Part shown: piece after piece, positions 54,002 to 64,000 of the stretch
Layout of the letters: the number at the start of each line of letters is the position of its first letter
How positions within the stretch are numbered: position 1 is the stretch's first letter
Source: Manihot esculenta
Lineage: Eukaryota > Streptophyta > Magnoliopsida > Malpighiales > Euphorbiaceae
Length of the DNA: 64,000 bases
Assembly: GCF_001659605.2 (NCBI RefSeq)
Contig: NC_035171.2
Location: 28,561,825-28,625,824 of the forward strand
Reading direction: 5' to 3'
Program-made: the position numbers and the translations under genes
The notes under the pieces: generated by a model
What the model was told of the DNA's origin: nothing
Database searches by the model: none
The model's input: the letters and a program-made list of their open reading frames with translations, nothing else

Positions 54002-56183
54002 TGCAGGCTACGTACCGTGAAACAGCTGAGCTTCATTGTCTACTCCGGTTAAATTAGACTATGGATGATCCGAGATATTCTCCGATCGGTAGATCATTTC
54101 GGCAATGAGCAGAAAGGAGGCTAATAACAGAGAACTTGTCGTCGTCTGAAGGACTGAAAACGCTCCGGATTCAATGCCTTCTGCTTCATAAATAGCTCTG
54201 TATTTAGCGATTAACATCACGGACTAATTTCATCTGCCACCCAAAAGCCCACCTGATGCAATGTACTCAAAGATGCAGAGGAATTCTTATTCTTAATTTT
54301 GATTTTAGGGGAGAAATCGCTACCAAATCCTGAGTAGAAAATTTATTAATTTATCTTTATTTCAAAATGAATTAATTAAAATATTTTATATTTTAAAAAA
54401 ATTAAATTTATTAATTTTTTTAAAAAAATTTATTAATCAATTTATTTTAATTTTTATCAAGAGACAATAACATGTATAGTTGAAATAAAAATAAATTTAA
54501 TTAAAATTCTGTATTTTTAGTCTATGTATCAAATAAGATTAATTTATTTATTTAATTAATTAAGTCTAATAAAGTCAAATATATCATAATTTAATATAAT
54601 ATTTTTTAATAATAAAATATTATTTTTATATTTTAAAATATCAAAAATTTAATATTTTAATTAACATAAAAATTTAAATAAAAATAAAAATAATAAATAA
54701 TTTTTAAAATTCTAAACATGAAGTTTTATTATAAGAAATTTATTATTAAAAATAATATTTAATTATTAAAATATTATTATATTAAATCATAACTTATTTA
54801 TTTTTAAGCAAACATATGCCTGCATAGTTGGCTAAAAAAATTAAATTTAATTTAATTAGTTTTTGAATAAAATATAAAAACTTAATTAGATTTTTTTATT
54901 TAAAATTATAAGATTAAATAATATAAATAATTTAAATTATAAAGATAAAATAATATAAATTATTTATGATACTTAACTGTTTTTTAATAAAAGGAATTAA
55001 ATATTTAAAATATAAAGATATTTTAATTGAATAATTTTAAAATACGAACCAATTAATTAATTTTATAAAATATTAATAACTTGATAATACTTTATTTTTT
55101 TATATAAACTAGAATTAAGTTAATTTATTTTTTAATAATAAAAATATCTTAATAAAGAATAAGCTTATTTTAGGTGTGCATAAATTATTTTTATATTTAA
55201 TTTATCATAATTATATCCCAATTACTAAATCTAATTTTAATAGGTTAATAATAAATTATAATATATTATCTAAAATTTTATTTAGCTAATAAAATAATTT
55301 TTAAAATTTTTATTTATATATGAGCAATATTTTTTTATTAATTTTATTATTTATTGTCATATATATATATATATATATTAATAAAAATTTAAATAGTAAA
55401 AAAAAAGCTCCATAAACTAAAACATATAGCTCTTTTTGAAATGACGATTGATATAGTCGAAAAGGAGTTGAATATGATATCTCAATCTGCAAAAAGAAAT
55501 ATGAAGTGATTGATGCTTATGGATAGTCATTCTGATGTTCAAATTAGTAAATTTATCAAAGAGAGCGAATATAAGTAGATTGTTTAAACTTAAGAAGAGT
55601 GTATAAAAATTTATACCTTGAATTTTGTATATGTTTTGCTTTTATACCGTAAGAATATTGGGTTAGTTAGTAACTTTTCTGAAAATTCGACTAGTACCAA
55701 CTAATGGATAAGAGATCATATGATTGTAGGTATAATGGAGATCTATTGTATAATATTTTTTAACGATAACTAGATGGCATGAGAAGCTCGACCAGATACA
55801 TGGGGCGAGTCTCCTATCGTTCCGAGTATTGATCATCATGATGACCAGATTTTTTTTTTATGAGTGAGACTTGAGTGACCAAGGGTCATGAGTTACTAGA
55901 ACTTTGCGACATGGCTCTGTGACAATGCATGACATACTTTGGTCGAATATTGTGTCTTATCAGAAGTCCCTCCATTAGTTTTCGACTCTTCAGATTTGAA
56001 GTTTACGGCTGTTTTCCAAGATTTTGGACACGTAGCTTGCCTGAATTAGTTCTCCATACCCACATCTCTTCGCTTGTACTGATGATAAATGTTTGCTTTG
56101 CTTCTCGAATCGCATTTAAACCAGCCGTCAAAATAACAGTATAAAATCTCCCTTTCTCCTACAATTACTACTTTTGCTCTCAA
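54002..56183. other. 5' flank of mTERF gene 6 and AT-rich DNA
   Basis: The first 340 bases duplicate the gene 5 flank. The rest is AT-rich, with a short TA repeat near 55360-55378 and a balanced part from about 55640 that matches 48960-49430. No gene is seen. Confidence 0.5.
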
Positions 56184-56696
56184 TTGCTTCATTTTTCTCT
56201 AAAAAAGCTCAAACACTTGGATCTCTGTTTCATGCATTTTCTGAAGGTAACTCCTTCTTCTATCATTTTTTCTACCTTAGAAATGAATAGATCTTCTTCG
56301 TCTTCTTCGTCTTATTTTTCTTGTGGTAGCTCAACCTCTAACTCTTCTTCCAGCGGCCACATCCGTGCTCTAGCTCCTATAGTTTCGTTGAGGGCGGTCC
56401 AGGATAATGATACCCTTCTGGTGCACGACATTCCATCCGTGTTGACTGAGAGGGACATAGATCATCTTCATGATCATTACCAGATATCCCGAGAGATTTT
56501 TCAGATTTATGCTCCTAATCCAAATGTTCGAATTCACGACCAAATCCATGTTGAAGATACAATCATGATGTATAAGGAGCAATTAAAGGCGGATCATCAG
56601 TTTTCGATGGACCCATTATTCGTTGAAGTCCTCAGCTTTTACAAACTATCAATCACCCAGCTTGATCCAAACAGCTGGAGAATTCTTGTGACCTTC
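56184..56696 (+). pseudogene. Gypsy-type transposon-related frame (copy D), cut by an LTR
   Basis: An open frame preserved further than in copy C: an S-rich start (NRSSSSSSSYFSCGSSTSNS), VLTERDIDHLHDHYQISREI, IYAPNPNVRI, then FVEVLSFYKLSITQLDPNSW and RILVTF, where the gypsy LTR begins at 56697. The family looks like Pfam Transposase_28 (putative gypsy type transposon). The insertion removes the rest, so it is a pseudogene. The apparent C-terminal 27 residues in the open frame come from the LTR. Confidence 0.6.
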
Positions 56697-58295
56697 TGTA
56701 ATACCCGGCAAGACTCCGGTATCGGAATTCCTACCGTCCGGTGGGATCTCAGATGTCGGAGACCTCTAGAGGGGTAAAATCATGTTTTCATAAAATGTTT
56801 TAATGTGTTTTATGATTTTAAGTAAGAAAGAAATTGAAACTTGAATGAAAAAGACCATGGAGGCATTTTCAGGTTCGGCCGCCGAACATGGGATAGTTTG
56901 GGGGGGCAAGCTAGGCTTCCGAAAGTGGCTCAGGTTCGGCCGCCAAACCTCATTTTCGGCCGCCGAACCTCATGTTCGGCCGCCGAACTTGCATGAGTTT
57001 TGGAGGCACTTTAGGCTGCCGAAGGTGGTCTGGCCAGCCCCTATATAAGGGCTCCATGGCCGAGACGGGCGAGCTTTCTCCCCATTTTCGGCCAACGGTG
57101 AGTCAATGCTCTCCCATGGTTGATTTTTGATGTTTTTCCTCAAATCTTTCAAGTTTTAACAAGTGTTTTCTTGGCTTTTGAAGATTTGTGAACTTTGAGC
57201 AAGTTTTGGAGCTTAGAGACCCAAGGAGCTAGATCTCCCCCATCTCCAAGTTGGATCGCCTCTCCTCTCGATCTTCAAGAGGTAAGGGTAGATCCTTAAC
57301 TCATTTTATGTTTTAAACAAATTTTATGAAAGTTTATGGGGTAGAAATGCATGTGTAAGTTAGTTGATTGCATGTTAGGGTTAATGTTGAGTTTATGAGT
57401 AATGTATGTTGTGGATGTTTGTTTGATGTGTTTTGGTTGGGGTTTAGGTTAGTTTGAGGCCCCTATGAGCTTATGGAAGTATGTATGCATGTTTTGGAAG
57501 TGTTAGTTTTGAGTTGGATGGTTTGGGAGACAAATGTGCATTGTAGAGGCTGAGTTCTGCCCTTTGGAAGAACTCAGGTTCGGCAGCAGAAGGGATTTTC
57601 GGCCGCCGAACCTGCCTGTGGAGGCAGGCCTTTGGCTGCCGAACCCTGCCCCCAAAAGTGGACTTTCGGCTCTAGAAGGGAGTTTCGGCCGCCGAAGGTG
57701 CCGCTGAACATGCATGAGTTTCGTCTCTGGAAGGAACCTTCAGCCGCCGAAAGTGCCGCCGAAGGTGCATGACTTTCGTCTCTGAAGGGACTTTCGGCTG
57801 CCGAACCTGCCGCCGAAAGTGCCCTGTTCAGCCTTCCTTTGCATGATTTCTATGATTGTTTTAAGGTGTTTTAGGGGGTTTTTGGGGAGTATTTTAGAGT
57901 CATGTTCATATATGTTTGGTCCCTCATTTGATTCCACCTTTGTAGGTTCGGACCCGAGGAACCGAGGACCCCAGTAGTGAGACAGCTGCTTCAGTGTCTT
58001 GTCAGAGCTAGCCTGAGGTGAGTGGAATAACTCTTTATGTTTCAAAGTAAATAAATCAGTTTTTGAGCATGTTCATGCATCACGAATGCCATGAGATAAA
58101 TTAGGTTGTTTGCATTAAAATTCATGAATATATTGCATTGCATAATATGATGATGATGTGGATGAGTATTGGATGATCCTTTAGTCCTCGTATGATATGA
58201 GATGATGATGATATGATGTGATATGGTATGGTATGGAAGTCTAGGTCGAGACCCATTCTACGCCCCTGGCACTATGTTAAGAGAAAGACCAGGTC
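56697..58295 (+). repeat. 5' LTR of gypsy element, first part
   Basis: Starts TGTAATACCCGGCAAGAC and contains the GC-palindromes, the TATA box at 57042 and the downstream transcribed region. It is interrupted after AGGTC (58291-58295) by the nested LTR; it resumes at 60664. Confidence 0.85.
57042..57048 (+). promoter_or_regulatory. TATA box in the gypsy 5' LTR
   Basis: CCCCTATATAAGGGC lies just after a cluster of TTCGGCCGCCGAA palindromes and is at the same relative place as the boxes in the sister LTRs. It is the likely core promoter of the retrotransposon. Confidence 0.65.
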
Positions 58296-58563
58296 TGTAA
58301 TACCCGGCTAGAATCCGGCACCGGAATTCCTGCCCTCCGGCGGAATCTAGGGTGTTGGATCTCTCTAGAAGGGTAAAATGTGTTTTCTAAATGTTTTCAA
58401 ATGATTTTAATGGTTTTAATTGAAAGAGAATTGAGTTTTGAAGAGAAAAGGCCAAGGAGGAAGAACCCAGGTTCGGCCGCCGAAAGTGGAGTTCGGTCGC
58501 CGAACATTGGGCTGTTTCGGATGGACTTTTGGCTTCCGAAAGTTGAGGAGGGTAGAAGCCAGG

Positions 58564-58616
58564 TTCGGCCGCCGAACCTCAAGTTCGGCCGCCGAACCTC
58601 AAGTTCGGCCGCCGAA
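58564..58616. repeat. Triple 20-bp palindrome repeat in the nested LTR
   Basis: TTCGGCCGCCGAA occurs at 58564, 58584 and 58604 with exact 20-bp spacing, separated by CCTCAAG. It is upstream of the TATA box at 58672. Confidence 0.85.
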
Positions 58617-58671
58617 CATGGGGGACTTTAGGGTGCTGGTTAGGCCGCCGAATGTGGCTCAGCCGGTCGCC

Positions 58672-58678
58672 TATAAAA
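58672..58678 (+). promoter_or_regulatory. TATA box in the nested solo LTR
   Basis: CGCCTATAAAAGGCC, downstream of the palindrome cluster; it matches the other LTRs of this family. Confidence 0.65.
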
Positions 58679-60663
58679 GGCCTCAGACCGAAAATGGGCG
58701 AGTTTTCCTCCCCATTCTCGTGCCCAGGTAAGTTCATGTCCTCCCTTGGTCGATTTCACGTTTTCCTTCATCTTCTATGGTTTTTATGAGTTTCATTCTT
58801 GGTTTTGAAGAGTTTTAAGCTTGGATCAAGGATTTGGAGCTTGGAGACCCCGGAGCTAGTTTCCTCCACATCTCCAAGGTTCGGGTCACACCAACCCTCG
58901 ATCTCCAAGAGGTTAGTGTAGATCCTTGCTTTTCCTTATGTTTAATGAAGTTTTAAGTAAGTTTTATAGGGTTTGATGGTTGAGTTTGGGTAGAAATGCA
59001 TGTTTAAGGTTTATGTGAGTTTTATACCCAATGTATGTTATGTGATGTTTGTGTTGAGGAGTTTATGTTAGTTCATGCTCCTTTATGTTTGTGGGAGTGA
59101 GTATGCATGATTGGGAGAGAGTATGTGAGGATTTGGGTATATTTGAGTTTGGTTTTTGGCTTGGCAGAATCGGACCTGTCGTCCAGAGGGGACCAGGTTC
59201 GGCCGCCGAAAGGAGTTTCGGCCGCCGAACCTGCATGGGAGGCAGTCTTTAAGCTGCCGAACGTGCCCCCGAAGGAGGGACTTTCGTTTCTGTCCAGGGG
59301 TTTCGGCCGCCGAACCTGCCGCCGAACCTACCCGAGTTTCGTCTCTGGAAGGGACTTTCGGCCGCCGAAGGTGCCGCCGAAAGTGCCCTGTCCAGCCGTT
59401 TCTTGGGTGTTTCCTATGCATGTTTTAGTGATGTTTAGAGGGGTTTTTGGGGGTATGTTTATGAGTTGTTTAGAGTATGTTTGGCACCTCATTCGAGTCC
59501 ACCTGTGTAGGATCGGACCCGAGGGACCGAGGAGGCCAGTAGTGCTAGCAGTTGCAGAGTCTGTCAGCGTCAGCCAGGAGGTGAGTAGAACTAAATTTAA
59601 TCTTTTATGTTACGAAATCTAATGCCTAAAGCATGAGCATGCATCATGATTATATGTAATAGGTTGATTGCACTAGTTCACGAATATGTTGCATTGCATT
59701 ATTTCATGTTGATGTTGAGGAAGGTTTGGACCAAGGCGACTCCATTAGCCCATATCTGTCATTGAGTAATGGGTAAGTCCTTTGAGAGCCGGACAAGTAC
59801 ACGTAGGAACGTCCTTGTGAGCTCTCTGTGGACTGGGTACCCGATCATGTATGTTTCAGGCCTATGTGAGCTCCTTTGGGGGAGCCGGGCACCGACAGAG
59901 GGTATTTTTGAGGTCATGTCCGATCCTTGAGAGTAAAAGGATGCATGCAAAAGTAAGGTACTCTCAGAAACACGTCCGTAGGGTATAGAGGTTTGCATGA
60001 ACCCTGAGACGGACCAGTTATGTGATTTATTTGTGTTATGACGCATTTCATGAAAGCATGTAATTAATGAACTGTTTTTCCTGTTTCTACTCACTGGGCT
60101 TTTTTAGCTCACCCCTCTCCCCTAACCCCAGTGTTGCAGGTTGAGTCAGAGTTCAGAGGCAGCAGGGTAAAGTCAATGCTAAGTTAAGTTATGTATGTAA
60201 TCGTTTATGTTTTGTAGCAGTTTAGTAGTTTTAGAAGTGGACATGTAATGTAAAGTATATTACTGTAATTTGAGATAATGTAATATTAAGTATAGTCATG
60301 TGTTATGGATTAGAGTGTGCTTGGCCCTATAGTCTGGATAATCCCTGTTGTTGCATGATTATGTAATGTCTTTAATGATAAGTTGAGATCCAGGCTTGAT
60401 GTATGTAATGTTGACCCAGCTAGAGCATTTGATGAGGGCTCTAGCATGGGAAAGTTATGTTTTCAGTTATGATGTTTCATACAGGTCAAGCTTGGTGTAT
60501 GTTCAGATTCCAGTTTTCATGTTTTTATGTTTAAGTTTTAATCATGTATGGGATTTGACCAGGTAATAGTATGTATGTTTGGCTTGCTACGGGTCCCGGC
60601 GGCCTTAAGCCGATCTGGATCCTAGCGCCGGTGGCGGTCCGGTTTCCGGGTCGTTACAAGGTC

Positions 60664-61371
60664 GAGGCCCATTCTACGCCCCTGGCATTATAGGAATGTT
60701 ATGTTATGTATGTTATGTTAAGAGAAAGATCAGGATAAGGCCCATTCTACGCCCCTGGCACTATTGGATATGTAGAGGACTATTGGTGACAAAACCATCC
60801 TTGATTGTGATTTGTTTGTGATATGATGCATTCCATGAGATCATGTGTTTTAAATTAAATGTTTAATTATTCTGCTCACTGGGCTCTAGTAGCTCACCCC
60901 ATTTCCCTAATCCCTCAGGTATGCAGGTACGGGATAGGTCAGGAGGTCAATAAGAGTAAAGTTATGTTTTATGTAATAGCTAGTTGTGGACATGAACATA
61001 ATGTAATGTAATGATGTCTTTTGAGGTTTATAGTTGTGCTTGACCCTAGTATATTGGTTAATCCCTTTGTACATGGTATATAAAATGTTTTATCATTGTT
61101 TATGTAAACCAAGCTTATTATATGTTATGTTACCCCATTAGAGTATTGATGAGGACTCCAGTGTGGGGTTGATGGTTATACTTATGAGTTGTGCATGCAC
61201 AGGATAAGTTTGGTAAATGAATGTGAAAGTTCAAAATTTTTATGTATATGTTGACCATGTATAGGATTAAACAGGTATACAGGTTGAATGTGAGGCTTGC
61301 TACGGGTCCCGACGGCCTTAAGCCGATCTGGATCCTAGCGCCGGTAGCGGTCCAATTTTTGGGTCGTTACA
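60664..61371 (+). repeat. 5' LTR of gypsy element, second part
   Basis: Continues the outer LTR after the nested copy. It contains a tandemly repeated word (CCCATTCTACGCCCCTGGCA at 60670 and 60742, also at 58251 before the nested copy) and ends GGCCTTAAGCCGATCTGG, then GGGTCGTTACA, the same end as the nested LTR. Confidence 0.85.
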
Positions 61372-61374
61372 TAT

Positions 61375-61386
61375 TGGTATTAGAGC
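61375..61386 (+). other. Primer binding site of the gypsy element
   Basis: TGGTATTAGAGC starts three bases after the LTR end. It matches the 3' end of initiator methionine tRNA (TGGTATCAGAGC) with one difference. This shows that the outer LTR is a true 5' LTR and not a solo LTR. Confidence 0.8.
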
Positions 61387-61641
61387 CCTAGGTTCTTATG
61401 GTCGGACCTAGAGTGTCGGGCTCATAGATGTTCTAAAAGGTCAAGCACACTAGGAAAATCATGTCCACTAGGATAGGATGTAGAGTCCTGTCTTGAATGA
61501 TGATGTGAAATGCCATGATTTTATGCATGTGCATTGATGATATGCTATGTATGTGATGGATGTATGCGGGTTCATGTGTTTGCACATGAACCATTTGATG
61601 CTAATGTCTTATGTGATGTGTGCTGTTTTTCAGTAAGCAAG

Positions 61642-63240
61642 ATGAGAGGAACTCATCGATTTGCAAGATTGACTGGAGTACCACCTCAGGATGAGGGCAC
61701 AGATGCCCGTCCTCCTGCATTGCCTAGGGCAATGTCCTGCAGGTCTAGCAGGGAGAGAACATCAAGGGACCCTAAAAGGTCTTTTGATGTGAGCAGAAGA
61801 GGAACAGTGCAAGGTGGAATGTCGGAAGATGCGGGGAATGATATGGATGTGGACCAGAGGAGGGATGGCAGTCTTGGAGTGAGTATGTCTGAAGAGGGCA
61901 TGGGAGAGTCTCAGGGAGGCACTCAGGCCTCGGGATTTGTTCAGCCACCCCAGTATCCACCCTTTTCACAGAATCCCGGGTATTCGATGGGAGGTATATC
62001 GGATTACCCCAGCTTTAACCCTTATCACTCTCACATGCCATACCCACCTTTCTACCCACCATACCCATAGTACCCTATGTACCCACCCCCATCTTTCTAC
62101 CCAGGTACAGCAAACCCTAACCCAGGGGATGTTGCACCTCCTCCACCACCAGCAGAACCTACTGTCCCAGTAACCCAAGTACCTAAACCTAGCTCATCTA
62201 GAGGGAGCAAGGTCAAGATGACCGATTACATGAAGCTGGGTGCTCCCCAGTATGAAACAGGTGATGACCCATTCGAGTACCTTAGAAGGGTCAAAATGAT
62301 TACAGATGAGATAGGAGCTGATGACAGTAGAGCCATTCAGATGGCTGGGTTCACACTGAAGTGCAAGAAGGCCCGAGAGTGGTTCAAAAACTATGTGAAC
62401 CCGAGATTGGATAGCCTATCATGGGAAGAGTTTGCTAATGAGTTTGCAGGATGGGCTTTCCCTGACAGTTCAAGGGAGTTAAAGATGATCGAATTTGAGC
62501 AGTTGAGGCAGACAGAGGATATAAGTGTAGAGGAGTTCACAGACAGGTTCTTAGAGCTGTTGCCGTTTGCAGGGCAGACCCTTGATATAGATCAGAAGAA
62601 GGCTAGGAGGTATATCATGAAGCTTCATTCTATATATTCCTCCTTGATCCAATCAGCAGATAGGGAGAGCTTCCATGCCATAGTAGATATGGCCCGAAAA
62701 ATGGAGGCTAGTGCCATCATTCAGGGAACAGTTAAGCAGTCAGTGGCACAACCCTCTGGTTCCAAGACCCCAGGTGGGGGAAGGTTAGACCCTTCTTCTC
62801 TGAGTGCAGCAGCTTCAGGCAGTAAAAATTGGGGTAAGGCCAAGTCTAAGAAGAACAAGTTCTGAAACAAGATCAAGTCAGGTCTGGGATTAAGAAGTGG
62901 CTCGAGCTCAGGTGTAGATAATATAGTATGTATGAAGTGTGGGAAGCCGCACAAAGGAGTATGTCGGTTTGGGACGACAGCCTGCTTCAGATGTGGGCAG
63001 GAGGGACACATGGCACGGGAGTGTCCTAGAGCAGCTTTTGTGGCACAGTCTCAGCAGACAGCTTCTGGTAGTGCGGCTCAGCCAGTAGCTCCAGCCGCGA
63101 CTCAGGCCAGTGGCAGAGGCAGAGGCAGAGGGTCAGCCTCTTCTTCAGCAGGTTTCAGGGGTGAAGGTCCATCAGCTCCAGCGCGAATCTTCACTATGAC
63201 TCAGCAGGAGGCAAATGCATCAAACACTGTGATGTCAGGT
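61642..63240 (+). pseudogene. Ty3/gypsy gag with two in-frame stops
   Basis: One reading frame runs from about 61534 or 61642 (the more likely start, MRGTHRFARLTGV) to about 63240, broken by TAG at 62068 and TGA at 62863. A disordered P/Y/S-rich N-terminal part precedes the retrotransposon gag domain (about 62215-62700: KMTDYMKLGAPQYETGDDPF, AREWFKNYVNPRLDSLSWEE, SVEEFTDRFLELLPF). A K-rich linker then leads to a short CMKCGKPHKGVC finger and the knuckle CFRCGQEGHMARECP (CX2CX4HX4C, 62983-63024), which binds nucleic acid in Gag proteins. The stops leave it inactive as it stands. No frameshift is seen. Confidence 0.85.
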
Positions 63241-64000
63241 GACAGAGCGGTTGTCGAGACCGGTAAAAAATAATCAATTCAGCTACCAACAATATTAATA
63301 CTGTAGATAGTGGTGAAAGGGTCGTATCCACAGGGAATTGATACTTACTTACTTTCCTTGTCAAGACCAAGAAAATAAACTGAAACAAAACATAAACTGA
63401 AAGAAAATAAACTGAAAGAGAAGTAAACTGAAACGAGATAAACGAGATAAGCGGAATAAACTAAAAACGAGATAAACTGAAACCAAATAACTGAAAGTAA
63501 AATGGGGGGGTTTTGAGATTGATTTAATTAATGTAATATTGAAAGCAATAAAAGAAGCGAATAATAAAATAAAGATAAAACAAATATGAGAAAAGCTCTA
63601 GTTGAAGAATTGGATCCACTTCAGTTGTTGGGATTGATCATTGACACTTAGTTTCTTTTGATTGATTCAATAAATTGGTCATAGTGATGGAAGAAGCTTC
63701 TCACCACTATTATCTCTCCTTATGATTAAATCAATTAGGGAAAGTCCTCCAATTAATTACTAATTAACAATTGCCAAAGAACGTCTTTGAGTCTTAGGCC
63801 TTTTACAATAGTCAATCGCATAAAGAAATAGAGAGAATCAATTCTAGTCACCCACATGCATGGAGACAACACTAGATCATGCAATTTCCTTGGTTGTGCA
63901 CCAAGTGTTCTCGTGTTTGAACAATCCAAGCAATTACGGATTTTAAATTATCCAAACTAACAAATATCAATTACCTTGCAATCAAGAATCAATGTAGATC
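63241..64000. other. Unassigned repeat-like DNA at the window end
   Basis: After the gag end the text changes to GGTTGTCGAGACCGGTAAAA, then GGGTCGTATCCACAGGGAAT, repeats of AAATAAACTGAAA (63375-63480) and GAATTGGATCCACTTCAGTT. It resembles dispersed plant repeat text I have seen, but I cannot name the family or see its ends. It probably represents another insertion that cut the gypsy element. Confidence 0.4.

Larger units (their letters stand above)
50452..56696. repeat. Tandem duplication unit D
   Basis: Second copy of unit C, ending in the window where a Ty3/gypsy element (56697 onward) is inserted. It lacks the hAT-like element and about 45 bases near 51810 that are present in C, and has other small changes. 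The remainder of the unit must lie beyond the inserted element. Confidence 0.9.
58296..60658 (+). mobile_element. Solo LTR nested in the 5' LTR
   Basis: 2363 bp with TGTAATACCCGGCTAGAA at the start and CCGGGTCGTTACA at the end, flanked by the target duplication AGGTC (58291-58295 and 60659-60663). It has the same orientation and family as the host LTR and no internal domains. Insertion of an element, followed by LTR-LTR recombination, explains the structure. Open frames within it have no family match. Confidence 0.88.
56697..63240 (+). mobile_element. Ty3/gypsy element, 5' LTR and gag part (LTR family G)
   Basis: It begins with a 5' LTR (56697-58295 plus 60664-61371, interrupted by a nested solo LTR), then a primer binding site (61375-61386) and a gag reading (61642-63240) with two in-frame stops. 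At about 63240 the gag sequence, after RIFTMTQQEANAS and a few more residues, switches to unrelated repeat DNA, and no pol is visible before the window ends. Long LTRs (about 2.3 kb) and a gag with a CCHC knuckle suggest a Tekay/Del-like chromovirus, but this lineage is only inference. The 5-bp flank on the left is CCTTC; the right end is outside the window. Confidence 0.8.

Noticed and set aside
1..64000. CRISPR arrays, bacterial operons, phage or plasmid features.
   Set aside because: The sequence is plant nuclear DNA. The regularly spaced repeats found are LTR palindromes, minisatellites and microsatellites.

Overview
The window looks like nuclear DNA of a flowering plant, most likely a eudicot. 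It is very AT-rich between genes. It carries single-exon plant gene families (an F-box/FBA pair and an mTERF array) and many plant-type transposons: Ty3/gypsy, Ty1/copia, Mutator-like and hAT-like. I suspect a woody rosid such as a member of the Euphorbiaceae, but that is inference and cannot be proved from the sequence.

Layout. 1-9.5 kb: two F-box genes on the minus strand, made by a local duplication (units about 3350-4990 and 7828-9480). 10.5-54 kb: an array of six intact single-exon mTERF genes (11641-12858, 15805-17013, 27314-28522, 32401-33615, 45429-46634, 52802-54001) and three 3'-half fragments (about 11115-11605, 19485-21745, 30793-31125), all on the minus strand. The intact genes encode 399-405 residues with a mitochondrial-type N-terminus. 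Two larger duplications built part of the array: A/B (about 14988-21745 and 25853-31125) and a clean head-to-tail tandem C/D (43011-50451 and 50452-56696).

Transposons sit inside and between these units. Three Mutator-like elements (18255-19125, 26341-26728, 35168-35785) have perfect 9-10 bp target duplications and carry a GAA tract of very different length. One hAT-like element (47154-47878) has an 8-bp target duplication, and the empty site survives in duplicate D. A decayed Ty1/copia element lies at 36661-41658 on the minus strand. A decayed Ty3/gypsy pol lies at 22755-24422. One Ty3/gypsy LTR family is present as a solo LTR (19704-21575) inside an mTERF fragment, as a solo LTR (58296-60658) nested in another LTR, and as the 5' LTR plus gag of an element running from 56697 to about 63240. 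Its LTRs carry many 13-bp palindromes of the form TTCGGCNGCCGAA around a TATA box.

Functional picture. The mTERF paralogues probably encode organelle proteins acting on mitochondrial transcripts or DNA. The two F-box proteins would be substrate adaptors of SCF ubiquitin ligases. Nothing in the sequence links the two families beyond position. The most interesting theme is a fast-duplicating nuclear family of mitochondrial-type mTERF proteins, with local length and sequence changes, truncated relatives and transposon insertions that date the duplications.
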